Positions 45,601 to 51,145 of a stretch of 64,000 nucleotides of DNA are shown here, one piece after another. Numbering within the stretch: the first letter of the stretch is position 1; each line of letters opens with the position of its first letter. The notes under the pieces are model-generated. The model was not told where the DNA came from, did no database searches, and saw only the letters and a program-made list of their open reading frames with translations. The DNA is from Himantopus leucocephalus (Eukaryota; Chordata; Aves; Charadriiformes; Recurvirostridae), in the NCBI GenBank assembly GCA_003993805.1, contig RSEF01000005.1:16982444-17046443 (forward strand), read 5' to 3'. The position numbers were made by a program, and so were the translations under genes.

Positions 45601-47083
45601 TCCTAATAGTGTAATTCAGGGATATTTTATAGTTACAAGCATGCTGTCTCAGTCTGTGCAGTTCTGCTTGCTCCTTCGGAGACTTCTGACAGGGAATCAA
45701 GGCTTCAAACTAAACTGACTGCAGTAGTATTAGAGTTCACAGTTTTGGGGAAAAAAATTAAAATTGTTATACTTCCAACAATCCAAGCAAATACAATGGT
45801 CATGAACAGGAAAGCAATGAAGGATTTTGCTTTTGCAATAGCTAATTTAAATTAATCCTGAAGCGAAAAGCTATCCCCTTCAAAGTGTGTTCAGGTGTAC
45901 CCCAGCATTTTGAGAACTGAGTGATTGACTTTGCACCTTGAGAGTTTTCAAAAGGGCTGTTAAGGCTGGACAAACATTTTTAGATTTATTAACATTCATC
46001 ACAACCACCAAGAAAGTTGTGGTTAGAAAACAGTTTTGCTTTAGTAGTAACCAGGCAGACTTTTCTCCCCTTTAAAGAGATTTTTACATAAGTATTTTTT
46101 CCGTACCACTCCTGTTCCCATTGCTGAATTCTAGCCTACATTTACTCAATTTGTCATTGACCAATAAAATAAAATAAAAAAGATAGGGGCAAGTCCAGCA
46201 GCACAGCTGGCTGAACACAGAAAAGCAACAGTACAATAGAACAGCGCTATCAGAGAATCTAAGTCTCCCCTATTTATCCAAGCTATCACTTCACCAACCT
46301 GTGCTTTATTCCTGCTAATTCAGCAACATGTGTGCAAGAATGCTACTGACCTCACAGCCCAGAATTGAGATTATGCAGTCATCAGCTTAAATTCCGGCGC
46401 TAATAGTTCAGAGGAAGAAAGGGATTTTCCTTTCTCCATGAACTGTGCAAAAGGAACATGCACAATTCAGCATCTTTGTTAACAGATCATACTAGAGACG
46501 TTTCGCAAACTGTAAGTAATCCAGTGCACAGCTTTAAAAATTTAAATATATAGTTACTTTATGATTTTCAGAAGTGCAAGAGGAGAATGGGGGAATAAAT
46601 CCTATTAGTTTTCCAGTGAGGTCTGAGGCCTAATAGCTATAAGCCCTTTGAAAATTCAGTCTTGAAAAGGAAGACAGAAACTCAGGACACCTGAACTCCT
46701 ACAGTTGTCATGAGAACTTGGAAGTCAATTGCTGCAGTTTTTAGTTCTGTAGTTAACAGAACTGTTAAACTCAAAGGGTTGTGCTCTTTTCTCTAAACAT
46801 TCCACCATAAGAAAAAAAAACAATAAAGTGTTCAAATACTTGAAAAGCTGTAAGCCTAAAATAGTATGTACAAATCAGAACTGATCCTCCCTCTCTTCCA
46901 AACAGGTTGAATGTTGAGAAGATGATGGTCACCACAGTATGCGGCTGCTGTAGGCCACTTCAACTTCTTAAGAAGGAATTCCAACTACCCTGCCAAGACC
47001 CAGATAACCCTGGAAAAAGGCTCATTACAGAAATAATTGTATTTAGTGGCTGTGTTTGTAACTTTGACAGTTGCATACACTAA
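556..47083 (+). CDS. MUC6: MUC6, gel-forming mucin (whole coding span, 36 exons)
   Basis: Secreted, disulfide-linked mucin that forms viscous gels in gastric mucus; in birds it is the beta subunit of egg-white ovomucin. The 36 listed exons join with matching phases throughout, about 1,745 codons including 100 N. The modules in order are: signal peptide (1-17), VWD1 (about 44-190), C8 and TIL (about 200-377), VWD2 (378-583), C8 (584-659), TIL and D' (660-847), VWD3 (848-1074), C8 (1075-1126), Cys-rich linker (1127-1195), Ser/Thr/Pro region (1196-1652) and cystine knot (1653-1745). Each VWD has a CGxCG(N) motif (exons 5, 14, 24), the thiol motif linked to multimer assembly in VWF and mucins. 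The D4-B-C domains of MUC2/MUC5 are absent and the knot follows the mucin region directly, which is diagnostic of MUC6. The neighbouring convergent AP2A2 agrees with human synteny. The mucin region is incomplete because of the gap at 41598-41697. Confidence 0.93.
608..5832 (+). other. MUC6 intron 1, no gene found
   Basis: About 5.2 kb of AT-rich DNA. Short open frames have no domain signature or splice-phase fit. No clear transposon recognised. Confidence 0.6.
5833..5895 (+). CDS. MUC6: MUC6 exon 2: N-terminal linker
   Basis: A 63-nt exon with CAG acceptor and GTAAGT donor that takes phase 1 and leaves phase 1. It encodes about 21 residues between the signal peptide and VWD1. Human MUC6 has a comparable short, poorly conserved segment here. 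Support is from phase and splice sites more than from sequence similarity. Confidence 0.7.
5896..9337 (+). other. MUC6 intron 2
   Basis: About 3.4 kb of AT-rich DNA containing the probable assembly duplication at 7362-7654, and a 13-base tandem duplicate (CTATGAGTAACAA) at 5934-5959. No further exon fits the phase-1 to phase-1 join. Confidence 0.6.
7362..7654 (+). repeat. Direct duplication of about 145 bases around a single N
   Basis: Copy 1 is 7362-7509 and copy 2 is 7511-7654, separated by one N at 7510. They differ by two substitutions and a CT indel. Likely two alleles joined end to end by the assembler; see findings. Confidence 0.85.
9338..9578 (+). CDS. MUC6: MUC6 exon 3: start of VWD1
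   Basis: Encodes the first VWD domain from [13 protein letters not shown] through the TGTCNYIFA strand, closely matching human MUC6. Enters in phase 1 and leaves in phase 2 at GTAAGA. Confidence 0.93.
10540..10589 (+). mobile_element. CR1-like 3' tail remnant in MUC6 intron 3
   Basis: About 50 bases resembling the end of CR1 (AAGGTCCCTTCCAACCAAAT, CTCTATGATT). Upstream sequence is too decayed to assign. Confidence 0.6.
11138..11264 (+). CDS. MUC6: MUC6 exon 4: VWD1 middle
   Basis: Encodes [14 protein letters not shown] and the following [13 protein letters not shown] strand of VWD1. Joins exon 3 in phase 2 and ends in phase 0 after a Met codon. Confidence 0.93.
11742..11786. repeat. Perfect inverted repeat, 21-base arms, 3-base loop
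   Basis: Arms 11742-11762 and 11766-11786 are exact reverse complements, with GAT between. Lies in MUC6 intron 4. Too short for a microRNA precursor. Confidence 0.95.
11866..11907 (+). repeat. Exact 21-base tandem duplication
   Basis: Two adjacent copies of a 21-base unit (starting TACCAGCATT), 80 bases after the inverted repeat in MUC6 intron 4. Confidence 0.9.
12457..12544 (+). CDS. MUC6: MUC6 exon 5: VWD1 CGMCG motif
   Basis: Encodes [15 protein letters not shown], the thiol (CxxC) and calcium-loop segment at the end of VWD1. Human MUC6 has CGLCG at this place, so Leu is replaced by Met here. Ends in phase 1. Confidence 0.93.
13622..13731 (+). CDS. MUC6: MUC6 exon 6: VWD1 to C8 linker
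   Basis: Encodes [19 protein letters not shown] sequence between VWD1 and the first C8 domain. Enters in phase 1, leaves in phase 0 at GTAAGA. Confidence 0.9.
14952..15159 (+). CDS. MUC6: MUC6 exon 7: first C8 domain
   Basis: A Cys-rich C8 domain containing the conserved TLSEYSRQC motif. Ends in phase 1 after FC. An N-glycosylation sequon (NNCT) is present. Confidence 0.93.
15160..17475 (+). other. MUC6 intron 7
   Basis: About 2.3 kb of AT-rich DNA holding the AT-only block. Nothing else recognised. Confidence 0.6.
15982..16142. repeat. AT-only low-complexity block in MUC6 intron 7
   Basis: About 160 bases made almost only of A and T in TATA/TTAT/AATT combinations. Strongly self-complementary and able to form cruciforms. 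No gene signal. Confidence 0.9.
17476..17598 (+). CDS. MUC6: MUC6 exon 8: first TIL domain
   Basis: Encodes [18 protein letters not shown] and GCFCPEG, the TIL (trypsin-inhibitor-like) Cys pattern. Phase 1 in, phase 1 out. The donor is GTATCG. Confidence 0.93.
18276..18375. other. Assembly gap (100 N) in MUC6 intron 8
   Basis: Exactly 100 N flanked by A-rich DNA, which is a placeholder for unknown length. Exons 8 and 9 join in phase across it, so no exon needs to be missing. Confidence 0.97.
18671..18791 (+). CDS. MUC6: MUC6 exon 9: end of first TIL
   Basis: Encodes the end of the TIL domain and the [14 protein letters not shown] segment. It lies about 300 bases after the assembly gap in intron 8. 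Ends in phase 2. Confidence 0.92.
19681..19819 (+). CDS. MUC6: MUC6 exon 10: start of VWD2
   Basis: Encodes [20 protein letters not shown] and the [11 protein letters not shown] strand, the start of the second VWD domain. Closely matches human MUC6. Ends in phase 0. Confidence 0.94.
19979..20083 (+). CDS. MUC6: MUC6 exon 11: VWD2
   Basis: Encodes [20 protein letters not shown], conserved in MUC6. Only a 159-base intron separates it from exon 10. Phase 0 at both ends. Confidence 0.94.
20433..20505 (+). CDS. MUC6: MUC6 exon 12: VWD2
   Basis: Encodes [20 protein letters not shown], matching the DKIVISQDE segment of human MUC6. Leaves in phase 1 at GTAAAG. Confidence 0.93.
20778..20915 (+). CDS. 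MUC6: MUC6 exon 13: VWD2
   Basis: Encodes the ITIFRQSS through [12 protein letters not shown] strands of VWD2. Phase 1 in and out. Confidence 0.93.
21808..21969 (+). CDS. MUC6: MUC6 exon 14: VWD2 CGLCG motif
   Basis: Encodes [20 protein letters not shown], the second CGLCG thiol and calcium-loop motif, then [16 protein letters not shown]. One of the best conserved stretches. Phase 1 out. Confidence 0.95.
22540..22634 (+). CDS. MUC6: MUC6 exon 15: start of second C8
   Basis: Encodes the first part of the second C8 domain, ending PIPFYK. The residue equivalent to the first C8 cysteine (KVCAETHC in human) reads Ser (KISAETHC). Phase 0 out. Confidence 0.92.
23096..23234 (-). mobile_element. CR1 3' end fragment, antisense, before MUC6 exon 16
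   Basis: A degraded CR1 tail in minus orientation: GAATGGTAGAATAATTTAGG and TTGGAAAAGACCTTTAAGAT, then TTTTAAATACCTCCAGGG. It ends about 60 bases before the exon 16 acceptor. Confidence 0.8.
23296..23428 (+). CDS. MUC6: MUC6 exon 16: second C8
   Basis: Encodes [17 protein letters not shown], nearly identical to human MUC6. The acceptor lies about 60 bases after a CR1 fragment. Phase 1 out. Confidence 0.95.
24343..24592 (+). CDS. MUC6: MUC6 exon 17: second TIL
   Basis: At 250 nt, one of the largest exons of the D-domain region. It encodes the TIL pattern [20 protein letters not shown] and [20 protein letters not shown]. Phase 2 out. Confidence 0.94.
24651..25268 (+). mobile_element. Solo LTR of an avian endogenous retrovirus, MUC6 intron 17
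   Basis: About 618 bases beginning TGTCTCTGTTGAGGGTTAAT and ending near AAAATCAATACA. It matches, from memory, an abundant avian LTR family with GGCAGCTAAGCACCACGCAG-like and GAAAATTAACTC-like landmarks. TG...CA termini are present and no internal gag, pol or env sequence is adjacent, so it is a solo LTR. The family name is not asserted. Confidence 0.75.
25710..25762 (+). CDS. MUC6: MUC6 exon 18: short TIL tail
   Basis: A 53-nt exon encoding [10 protein letters not shown], equivalent to CHCINGRLSC in human MUC6. The acceptor has a strong pyrimidine tract. Phase 1 out. Confidence 0.9.
25868..25977 (+). CDS. MUC6: MUC6 exon 19: D' TIL part 1
   Basis: Encodes [14 protein letters not shown] and [17 protein letters not shown], the D' segment. 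Only 105 bases after exon 18. Phase 0 out at GTGAGT. Confidence 0.94.
26761..26912 (+). CDS. MUC6: MUC6 exon 20: D' TIL part 2
   Basis: Encodes [20 protein letters not shown] and [13 protein letters not shown], closely like human MUC6. Phase 2 out. Confidence 0.94.
27659..27800 (+). CDS. MUC6: MUC6 exon 21: start of VWD3
   Basis: Encodes [20 protein letters not shown] and GNCEYILAM, the start of the third VWD domain. Phase 0 out. Confidence 0.95.
28279..28389 (+). CDS. MUC6: MUC6 exon 22: VWD3
   Basis: Encodes [20 protein letters not shown], matching human MUC6. Phase 0 at both ends. The following intron holds a long antisense CR1 copy. Confidence 0.94.
29421..30870 (-). mobile_element. CR1 LINE, long 5'-truncated copy, antisense in MUC6 intron 22
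   Basis: On the minus strand, three overlapping open frames encode CR1 ORF2 reverse transcriptase ([53 protein letters not shown]). The frame changes between them show it is degenerate. The right side near 30870 is the 5' truncation. The left side is the CR1 3' end with repeated ATTCTATGATT-like units. About 1.45 kb. It is inserted opposite to MUC6 and ends about 100 bases before exon 23. Confidence 0.92.
30974..31159 (+). CDS. MUC6: MUC6 exon 23: VWD3
   Basis: Encodes the later strands of VWD3, including [20 protein letters not shown], with an NMT sequon. Phase 0 at both ends. Confidence 0.94.
31622..31861 (+). CDS. MUC6: MUC6 exon 24: VWD3 CGLCG and start of C8
   Basis: Contains the third [19 protein letters not shown] motif, then [16 protein letters not shown] and the start of the third C8 domain. 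Phase 0 at both ends. Confidence 0.95.
32820..32976 (+). CDS. MUC6: MUC6 exon 25: third C8
   Basis: Encodes [20 protein letters not shown] and [16 protein letters not shown]. Very close to human MUC6. Phase 1 out. Confidence 0.95.
33722..33865 (+). CDS. MUC6: MUC6 exon 26: Cys-rich linker
   Basis: Encodes VYCEYYNSH through [12 protein letters not shown], the Cys-rich segment after D3, with an NCT sequon. Phase 1 in and out. Confidence 0.93.
34382..34444 (+). CDS. MUC6: MUC6 exon 27: end of Cys-rich N-terminal part
   Basis: A 63-nt exon encoding [18 protein letters not shown], a clear match to human MUC6. From this exon to exon 35 every intron is phase 1. Such symmetric exons can be duplicated or skipped without shifting the frame. 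Confidence 0.94.
34556..34736 (+). mobile_element. CR1 3' end fragment in MUC6 intron 27
   Basis: About 180 bases matching the CR1 tail seen in the two longer copies (GGTGAAACACTGGAGGAGG, then CTTTAAAGGTCCCTTCCAAC and ATTCTATGAT). It begins about 110 bases after exon 27. Confidence 0.88.
35617..35664 (+). CDS. MUC6: MUC6 exon 28: first mucin-type exon (48 nt)
   Basis: Encodes [15 protein letters not shown], rich in Ser and Thr for O-glycans. It has the same 48-nt length and phase 1-1 symmetry as exons 31 and 33. Confidence 0.85.
35960..36855 (+). mobile_element. CR1 LINE, 5'-truncated copy, sense in MUC6 intron 28
   Basis: Encodes the last part of CR1 ORF2 ([46 protein letters not shown]) broken by frame changes, then the CR1 3' UTR up to CAAACCATTCTAC. 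It is the same subfamily as the intron 22 copy by its near-identical protein segments, but in opposite orientation. Confidence 0.9.
37401..37583 (+). CDS. MUC6: MUC6 exon 29: Ser/Thr/Pro region
   Basis: A 183-nt, phase 1-1 exon of about 61 residues dominated by Ser, Thr, Pro and Val, with no cysteine. This is a typical O-glycosylated mucin sequence. Confidence 0.88.
38715..38981 (+). CDS. MUC6: MUC6 exon 30: Ser/Thr/Pro region
   Basis: A 267-nt, phase 1-1 exon, strongly Thr-rich, with many ACA/ACC/ACT codons and no cysteine. The acceptor (ccaaaag) is weak, so the exact left edge is less certain than the reading frame. Confidence 0.82.
39664..39711 (+). CDS. MUC6: MUC6 exon 31: short mucin exon (48 nt)
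   Basis: The left edge is set by alignment with the paralogous exon 33, also 48 nt, and by a TACTAAT branch-like site upstream of the CATTACAG acceptor. An in-frame upstream acceptor (exon start 39577) would add 29 residues and cannot be excluded. Phase 1-1, GTGAGC donor. Confidence 0.65.
   Translation, partial: RVREPKQPLCTTKSK
40104..40346 (+). CDS. MUC6: MUC6 exon 32: Ser/Thr/Pro region
   Basis: A 243-nt, phase 1-1 exon. It begins [10 protein letters not shown] and becomes Ser/Pro/Thr-rich with no cysteine. It is paralogous to the start of exon 34 (shared TH-K/R pattern and matching upstream intron). It lies in a GC-rich patch unlike the surrounding AT-rich introns. Confidence 0.85.
41069..41116 (+). 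CDS. MUC6: MUC6 exon 33: short mucin exon (48 nt)
   Basis: Encodes [15 protein letters not shown], phase 1-1, with a strong TTTCTTTGTAG acceptor and GTGAGT donor. It is the second copy of the exon 31 module. Confidence 0.75.
41570..42103 (+). CDS. MUC6: MUC6 exon 34: large mucin exon, interrupted by gap
   Basis: Begins ALTHKKTTV, then 100 N, then about 135 residues very rich in Ser and Thr, ending LTVPQ at a GTAAAG donor in phase 1. The frame happens to be preserved across the placeholder gap. This is the expected place of the big tandem-repeat exon of MUC6, so the true exon is probably much longer. Confidence 0.85.
41598..41697. other. Assembly gap (100 N) inside the MUC6 mucin exon
   Basis: Exactly 100 N between Thr-rich codons of exon 34. 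A fixed-size placeholder; the hidden length is probably large because MUC6 carries a long repeated exon here in other species. Confidence 0.97.
42104..45075 (+). other. MUC6 intron 34, no gene found
   Basis: About 3 kb between the mucin exon and the cystine knot. I found no Ser/Thr/Pro-rich, phase 1-1 segment with splice sites, so no further mucin exon is supported. Confidence 0.55.
45076..45178 (+). CDS. MUC6: MUC6 exon 35: cystine knot part 1
   Basis: Encodes [17 protein letters not shown] and [11 protein letters not shown], the start of the C-terminal cystine knot that dimerises mucins in the ER. Contains the NVT sequon conserved in human MUC6. Phase 2 out. Confidence 0.95.
45179..46905 (+). 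other. MUC6 intron 35, no gene found
   Basis: About 1.7 kb splitting the cystine knot. No repeat or gene recognised. Confidence 0.55.
46906..47083 (+). CDS. MUC6: MUC6 exon 36: cystine knot part 2 and stop
   Basis: Encodes [20 protein letters not shown] and [14 protein letters not shown], then TAA. The knot cysteines (GCC, PC, GC, VC, SC) match human MUC6. Confidence 0.96.
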
Positions 47084-47262
47084 CCAAACCTCCAGATGGC
47101 CTCAGACTTTTTTTTTTTTTAATTTAACACTGATCACAATTTAACACTTCCACAGCGACTGCTCATTGTATTGATTTATACAGGATAACTTTGCAGTGAA
47201 GCTTCCTGAGCAGCTACCTGGAATGTCAATGAAGTTAACTGATAAATTATTCCTGATCAGGA

Positions 47263-47340
47263 GGGGGTTGGGGAAGGAGGGAGTGGGGGTCCAGGTGGGG
47301 AAAAAAAAAAAAAGAATGGGGCAGGTGGGGTTTGGGAGGG
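47263..47340 (+). promoter_or_regulatory. Two G-quadruplex motifs in the MUC6 3' UTR
   Basis: Four G-runs at 47263-47289 (5, 4, 3 and 5 G, with loops of 2, 5 and 3) and four more at 47318-47340 (4, 4, 3 and 3 G). They lie on the mRNA strand and are separated by an A tract. Both fit the G3+N1-7 rule; function is inferred. Confidence 0.7.
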
Positions 47341-47440
47341 AACACCATGTCAGAGACTGTCTGGCTTTGCTCAGGGTGAGATTTAACCAGAAGCTAAAAA
47401 CTGGCCTATGTACTGTGCAATAACAGAAATTTGACTTTCA

Positions 47441-47446
47441 AATAAA
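47441..47446 (+). terminator. MUC6: MUC6 poly(A) signal AATAAA
   Basis: A canonical AATAAA about 360 bases after the stop, the only strong one close downstream on this strand. Cleavage is expected near 47460-47470. Confidence 0.75.
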
Positions 47447-47469
47447 GTAGAAGGAATTGAATTTGCTAA

Positions 47470-48489
47470 CTTATTTCTCATTATTTGACCAATTATTTTA
47501 ACTGAAAATAGTCTGTTAGGTTCACTACAGTTGAATTAATTATCTTCTGGGAGAGGAAACAACTGAGGTGACCCTTTCCCTTTCTTTTGAAAGTGGACAC
47601 AGCATTTGTGCTTGTCATCCATGCACAGCTGTTGTCAGAAAGCAAGGTGCAACATGAACCAAAAGCTACTTGTGAGGTTTCTACATGCACCCTTAATGTG
47701 GTGGGATAGTTCTAGAAACATCATTAACACAGCCACATAGTAGCTTTTGGACAAAGCAAAAATTTCCATGGCATTTCCCTGCAAGAAATCAAAGACCATG
47801 TGTCTAACAGGACACAGGTAGTTCACTCACAAGCGATTTCTACTTGCTGATAGTAGAGAGTATTCTTTACTACTTTGTTTGCAATTCATTTAAGAAAAAG
47901 TTGTATGAATGCACAAAAACTCATACTGCCCAGGGTTTTGTTTGGGTTTTTTTTTTTGTTTTCTTCTTTTAATAAGTTTTGGAGAAATACTAAGTATCTG
48001 AAGCATATATTTAAAGTTTGAGTGAGGTTATTTAGCGGTGTAGATATTCTTCTTTACAGCAACACTGACTTTTTTTTTTTTTCTTTTTACAAGTTCTGCC
48101 TGTGTGTAATACAGGTGTGTGCTTCATAGTCTCAACCATACCCCACTGTTACACCAGTTTAGTGCAGCATGTACTGTTAATATACGTACTGTTGATAAAC
48201 ACTATAGGAAGAAAGATTTTACACCAAGTTTAGTTGTTGAGTTTTTGTTTGTTTTTGGGTTTTTTTGTGTTACAGCAGAGTATTTGTAACTTGTCCAAAC
48301 ACACCAACAAAAAAAACCCCATAAACAAACTCACTGGGGCAGAGATTTGCAGGCCAGGAAAGACTCAACTGAACACAACCCACCAGTAGTTCACAGGGAA
48401 GAATTTACTATTACACATCAAATGTTGTTCCATAATCACCATTCCATGCAAGTATTCTTTACATTTCCATGCCCCCAGACAAAAAAAGG
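47470..48489. other. Short intergenic space between MUC6 and AP2A2 ends
   Basis: About 1 kb between the two candidate poly(A) sites, with several T or A homopolymers. No coding signal. Part may belong to longer UTR forms of either gene. Confidence 0.5.
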
Positions 48490-51067
48490 ACAGTTTTGTT
48501 ACTGTTCTAATCATTTATTTAATCTTAATACGTTCTTCTGATGAATATAGTCTAATATATAGTCTTCTATATGAAAATTCTCCACTTAATTTGACAGAAC
48601 TTTGTTTTATACAAATAAGACAATCACCATAGATGTTACATACTGGAGTGTAGGTCAAGAATGAACATGCGCTACCTGTTTTGCTATTCAGTTATTTTCA
48701 CATGTCAATGCCTAAAAATACTGTACTTAAAAACAATAACACTGTTTACTGCAGAAATTACTTTGTCTGCTTGACAGGATACATCACTTTGGTAAGTTAA
48801 CCATCATTCACAAAAAAAAAAATCAAGTATTTGTCCTTAATTTTTTCATGTTTCTGCTCATGGCTCCATTGAGCTGACATTTAATACAAAGCATGAACAG
48901 TCATAAGCTTAACACGGCCACCACTGAAAAGACACTTTCCCTTATCCCCCATCCTTCCCACATTTTAGCACAGCTTGAACCAAAGCAAAGTGAACTAAAG
49001 TAGTGCAGTGTCTCAAGGTGTCCTTTTATGAGGGCACAGAACATCTTGAGGGGGACAGATATACAACAGGATTTGTCAAAAATTAAGTAGAAGCTCCTCC
49101 CCTGTCTTTGCTAAGACTCCCTTTAGTTCTGCACATCAGATTTTTCACATAGCAGCCACCAGCATGGTTACGGTAACAGGACTAAGAGACACATGGCATC
49201 CAAAGGACAAAACGTAAGGTAGTCCATTAGTATTTTGCCAACTGCCCAACCTGACTGCAGGAACTGCTCATGAAGATTTTCAAAGATGTTTGTGATCAAA
49301 GAGTCTTGATTAGCTACTTGAAAGGCTATAAAAGGGCCAATTGTTTAAGGGAACTTTTGCTGAAAGACCAGGTCTATAGCCAAGTTTTCATTCGTAACAT
49401 CCATAGTTGCCAGCCATTTCTGGAAAAACAAAATAAAAAACCCACCACCTCACAAAATCCACACACCGTAGCCAAACCTTTGTTCCTCATTTTTCACTTG
49501 TGCTCAAACCAAATTGTATTACCCAGTTCCATCATGTAACTCAAAGCACTGAAGAAAAATGCAAGGCACACAATCACGTAGAATGCTGTCCCCTGCTGTG
49601 CACTGGGCAGCATGACAGGAGCCTCGTTTAAATGTATTTTCAATGCCATCACTATCACTCAAAACCTTTATTTCATGGGTGTACTTGGCTGTATGTGTTG
49701 TGAGACACCAGTCCCAGGCTTCCTTTAAATAACCTTAAGGAAATCTTGATCTGAGGTTCATTTCTCACGTCAGAAGCAGCTGACATTCATTGTGACCTGC
49801 AGTATTCACTGACAACTGCCCACAGTTTCTAACTGCACTACCTCAACTGCTTTGTTTTAGCAGCCTTTGTTGCATGTCAAGGCTTGAAGAGTGTGAGCCA
49901 GAGTTATGTCCACTTACTTCTGCAGAGAGGCTGCAAAGACTTTGCTGACGTGGAACAAGTTACATAGTGGTTTTTACAACCAAAGCCTATAAAAGCTGAA
50001 CTTTTTTGGGCCTTCCACTCTCAGGCTCAACACAAGACTTCTACACCATGTTAGATATTCTTACCACCACTGACAGACTGGAAACTGTTCAGATACCAGT
50101 TATTCAGCCTCTCAATTTTTAACATTACTGTACACTGGGGAAAAAAATATTGTTTAAAATTACATTTTTGTCTAAGAGTGCATGCCTTACAGCCCCTCAA
50201 GGGCCCATTTCTTCCCACTTCTCCTTTTATACAACACCAGACTCTGCAGTTAGTTATATCACATCATTAGCACTATTACCTGCTAAGTCTGATGGGAAAC
50301 AGAATAAACACAGAATAGAATATTTAAATTCAGTTTGACTAACAATGAACAAGCATGTACTCATTCACCACCTACCAGAGAAGCTCACCTCCTTATTTGA
50401 GATAAGCAGAAGGATTAAGAATAGCTTTTGTGTTCAATCCACTTTCCAAAGATCAGAAAACATTAAGTTGTAAAGGATTACAAGATTAATACTTTAAGAC
50501 TCTGGTCCTGTGGCATATTTCAAATATAAAGATTGGTGACGCTCAACATAAACATTCACTTGAATCAGATTCAAACACATCTTGGAATCTGCCCTTCCAT
50601 CCAGTACAAGACTTGCAGCAATGTTCAACTTTACAAGGTGTTGACTCTGCATTAACATCTGAATTAACCTTACTGAGCAGCATGACATTGGTTTCTTTCA
50701 GCTCAGAGCAGAGGTAGTACCTGTTAAAGTCACTAAGGCCATTTCCAGTTGAAATCCTTGGTTACCACATCTAAATCAATTTCCCTTTAACAAGTTTAAA
50801 ACCCTGACCTCTGCAAAAAAAAAAAAAGAGCACAAGACAGCCCTCCCACCCTTTGTGTAACATACTAAAAGCCATCTTTAATGTAAAAAGTCACTTCCCT
50901 GTACTGTACATTTTATAGTCTTAATTTCAAACAAGGGTCAAGTCCTATTAAGGCAGGGAGCTGGTATTGGTTAACATTGCAGTACTCAGACAGTGATGTA
51001 CAAGACATTTATTTGCAGTATGACGACAGCGATATAAATGGAAAAACCAGAACTGACATGGTTAATA
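48490..51067 (-). other. AP2A2: AP2A2 3' UTR (extent uncertain)
   Basis: Downstream of the AP2A2 stop. AATAAA occurs on the minus strand at 51008-51013, 49667-49672 and 48514-48519. The last is followed within about 30 bases by a T-run then TG/G-rich stretch, a typical downstream element, so a UTR of about 2.55 kb is favoured. Without transcript data the end is a guess. Confidence 0.45.
48514..48519 (-). terminator. AP2A2: Candidate distal AP2A2 poly(A) signal
   Basis: TTTATT on the given strand reads AATAAA for AP2A2. A T/GT-rich stretch follows on the minus strand. Proximal alternatives are at 49667-49672 and 51008-51013. Confidence 0.4.
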
Positions 51068-51145
51068 TTAAAACTGTTCCGACAGCAATTCACATAATCT
51101 CTGAGATACAGCTTCTTTACTTGTTCGTAGTGTGAGCCTATACAT
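51068..51145 (-). CDS. AP2A2: AP2A2 last coding exon and stop
   Basis: Encodes [20 protein letters not shown] then LSEQF and TAA. The acceptor is CTTTTTCAG on the minus strand. Confidence 0.97.
   Translation of the reverse strand: MYRLTLRTSKEAVSQRLCELLSEQF

Larger units (their letters stand above)
47084..47465 (+). other. MUC6: MUC6 3' UTR
   Basis: Runs from the stop to the region after the AATAAA at 47441-47446. It holds an A/T tract, two G-quadruplex motifs (47263-47289 and 47318-47340) and a 13-base A tract between them. The end is set by the poly(A) signal and is approximate. Confidence 0.7.

Noticed and set aside
556..47083. Identity as MUC2, MUC5AC or MUC5B
   Set aside because: No D4, B or C domains and no CysD modules; the cystine knot follows the mucin region directly. 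Exon-by-exon similarity and AP2A2 linkage fit MUC6.
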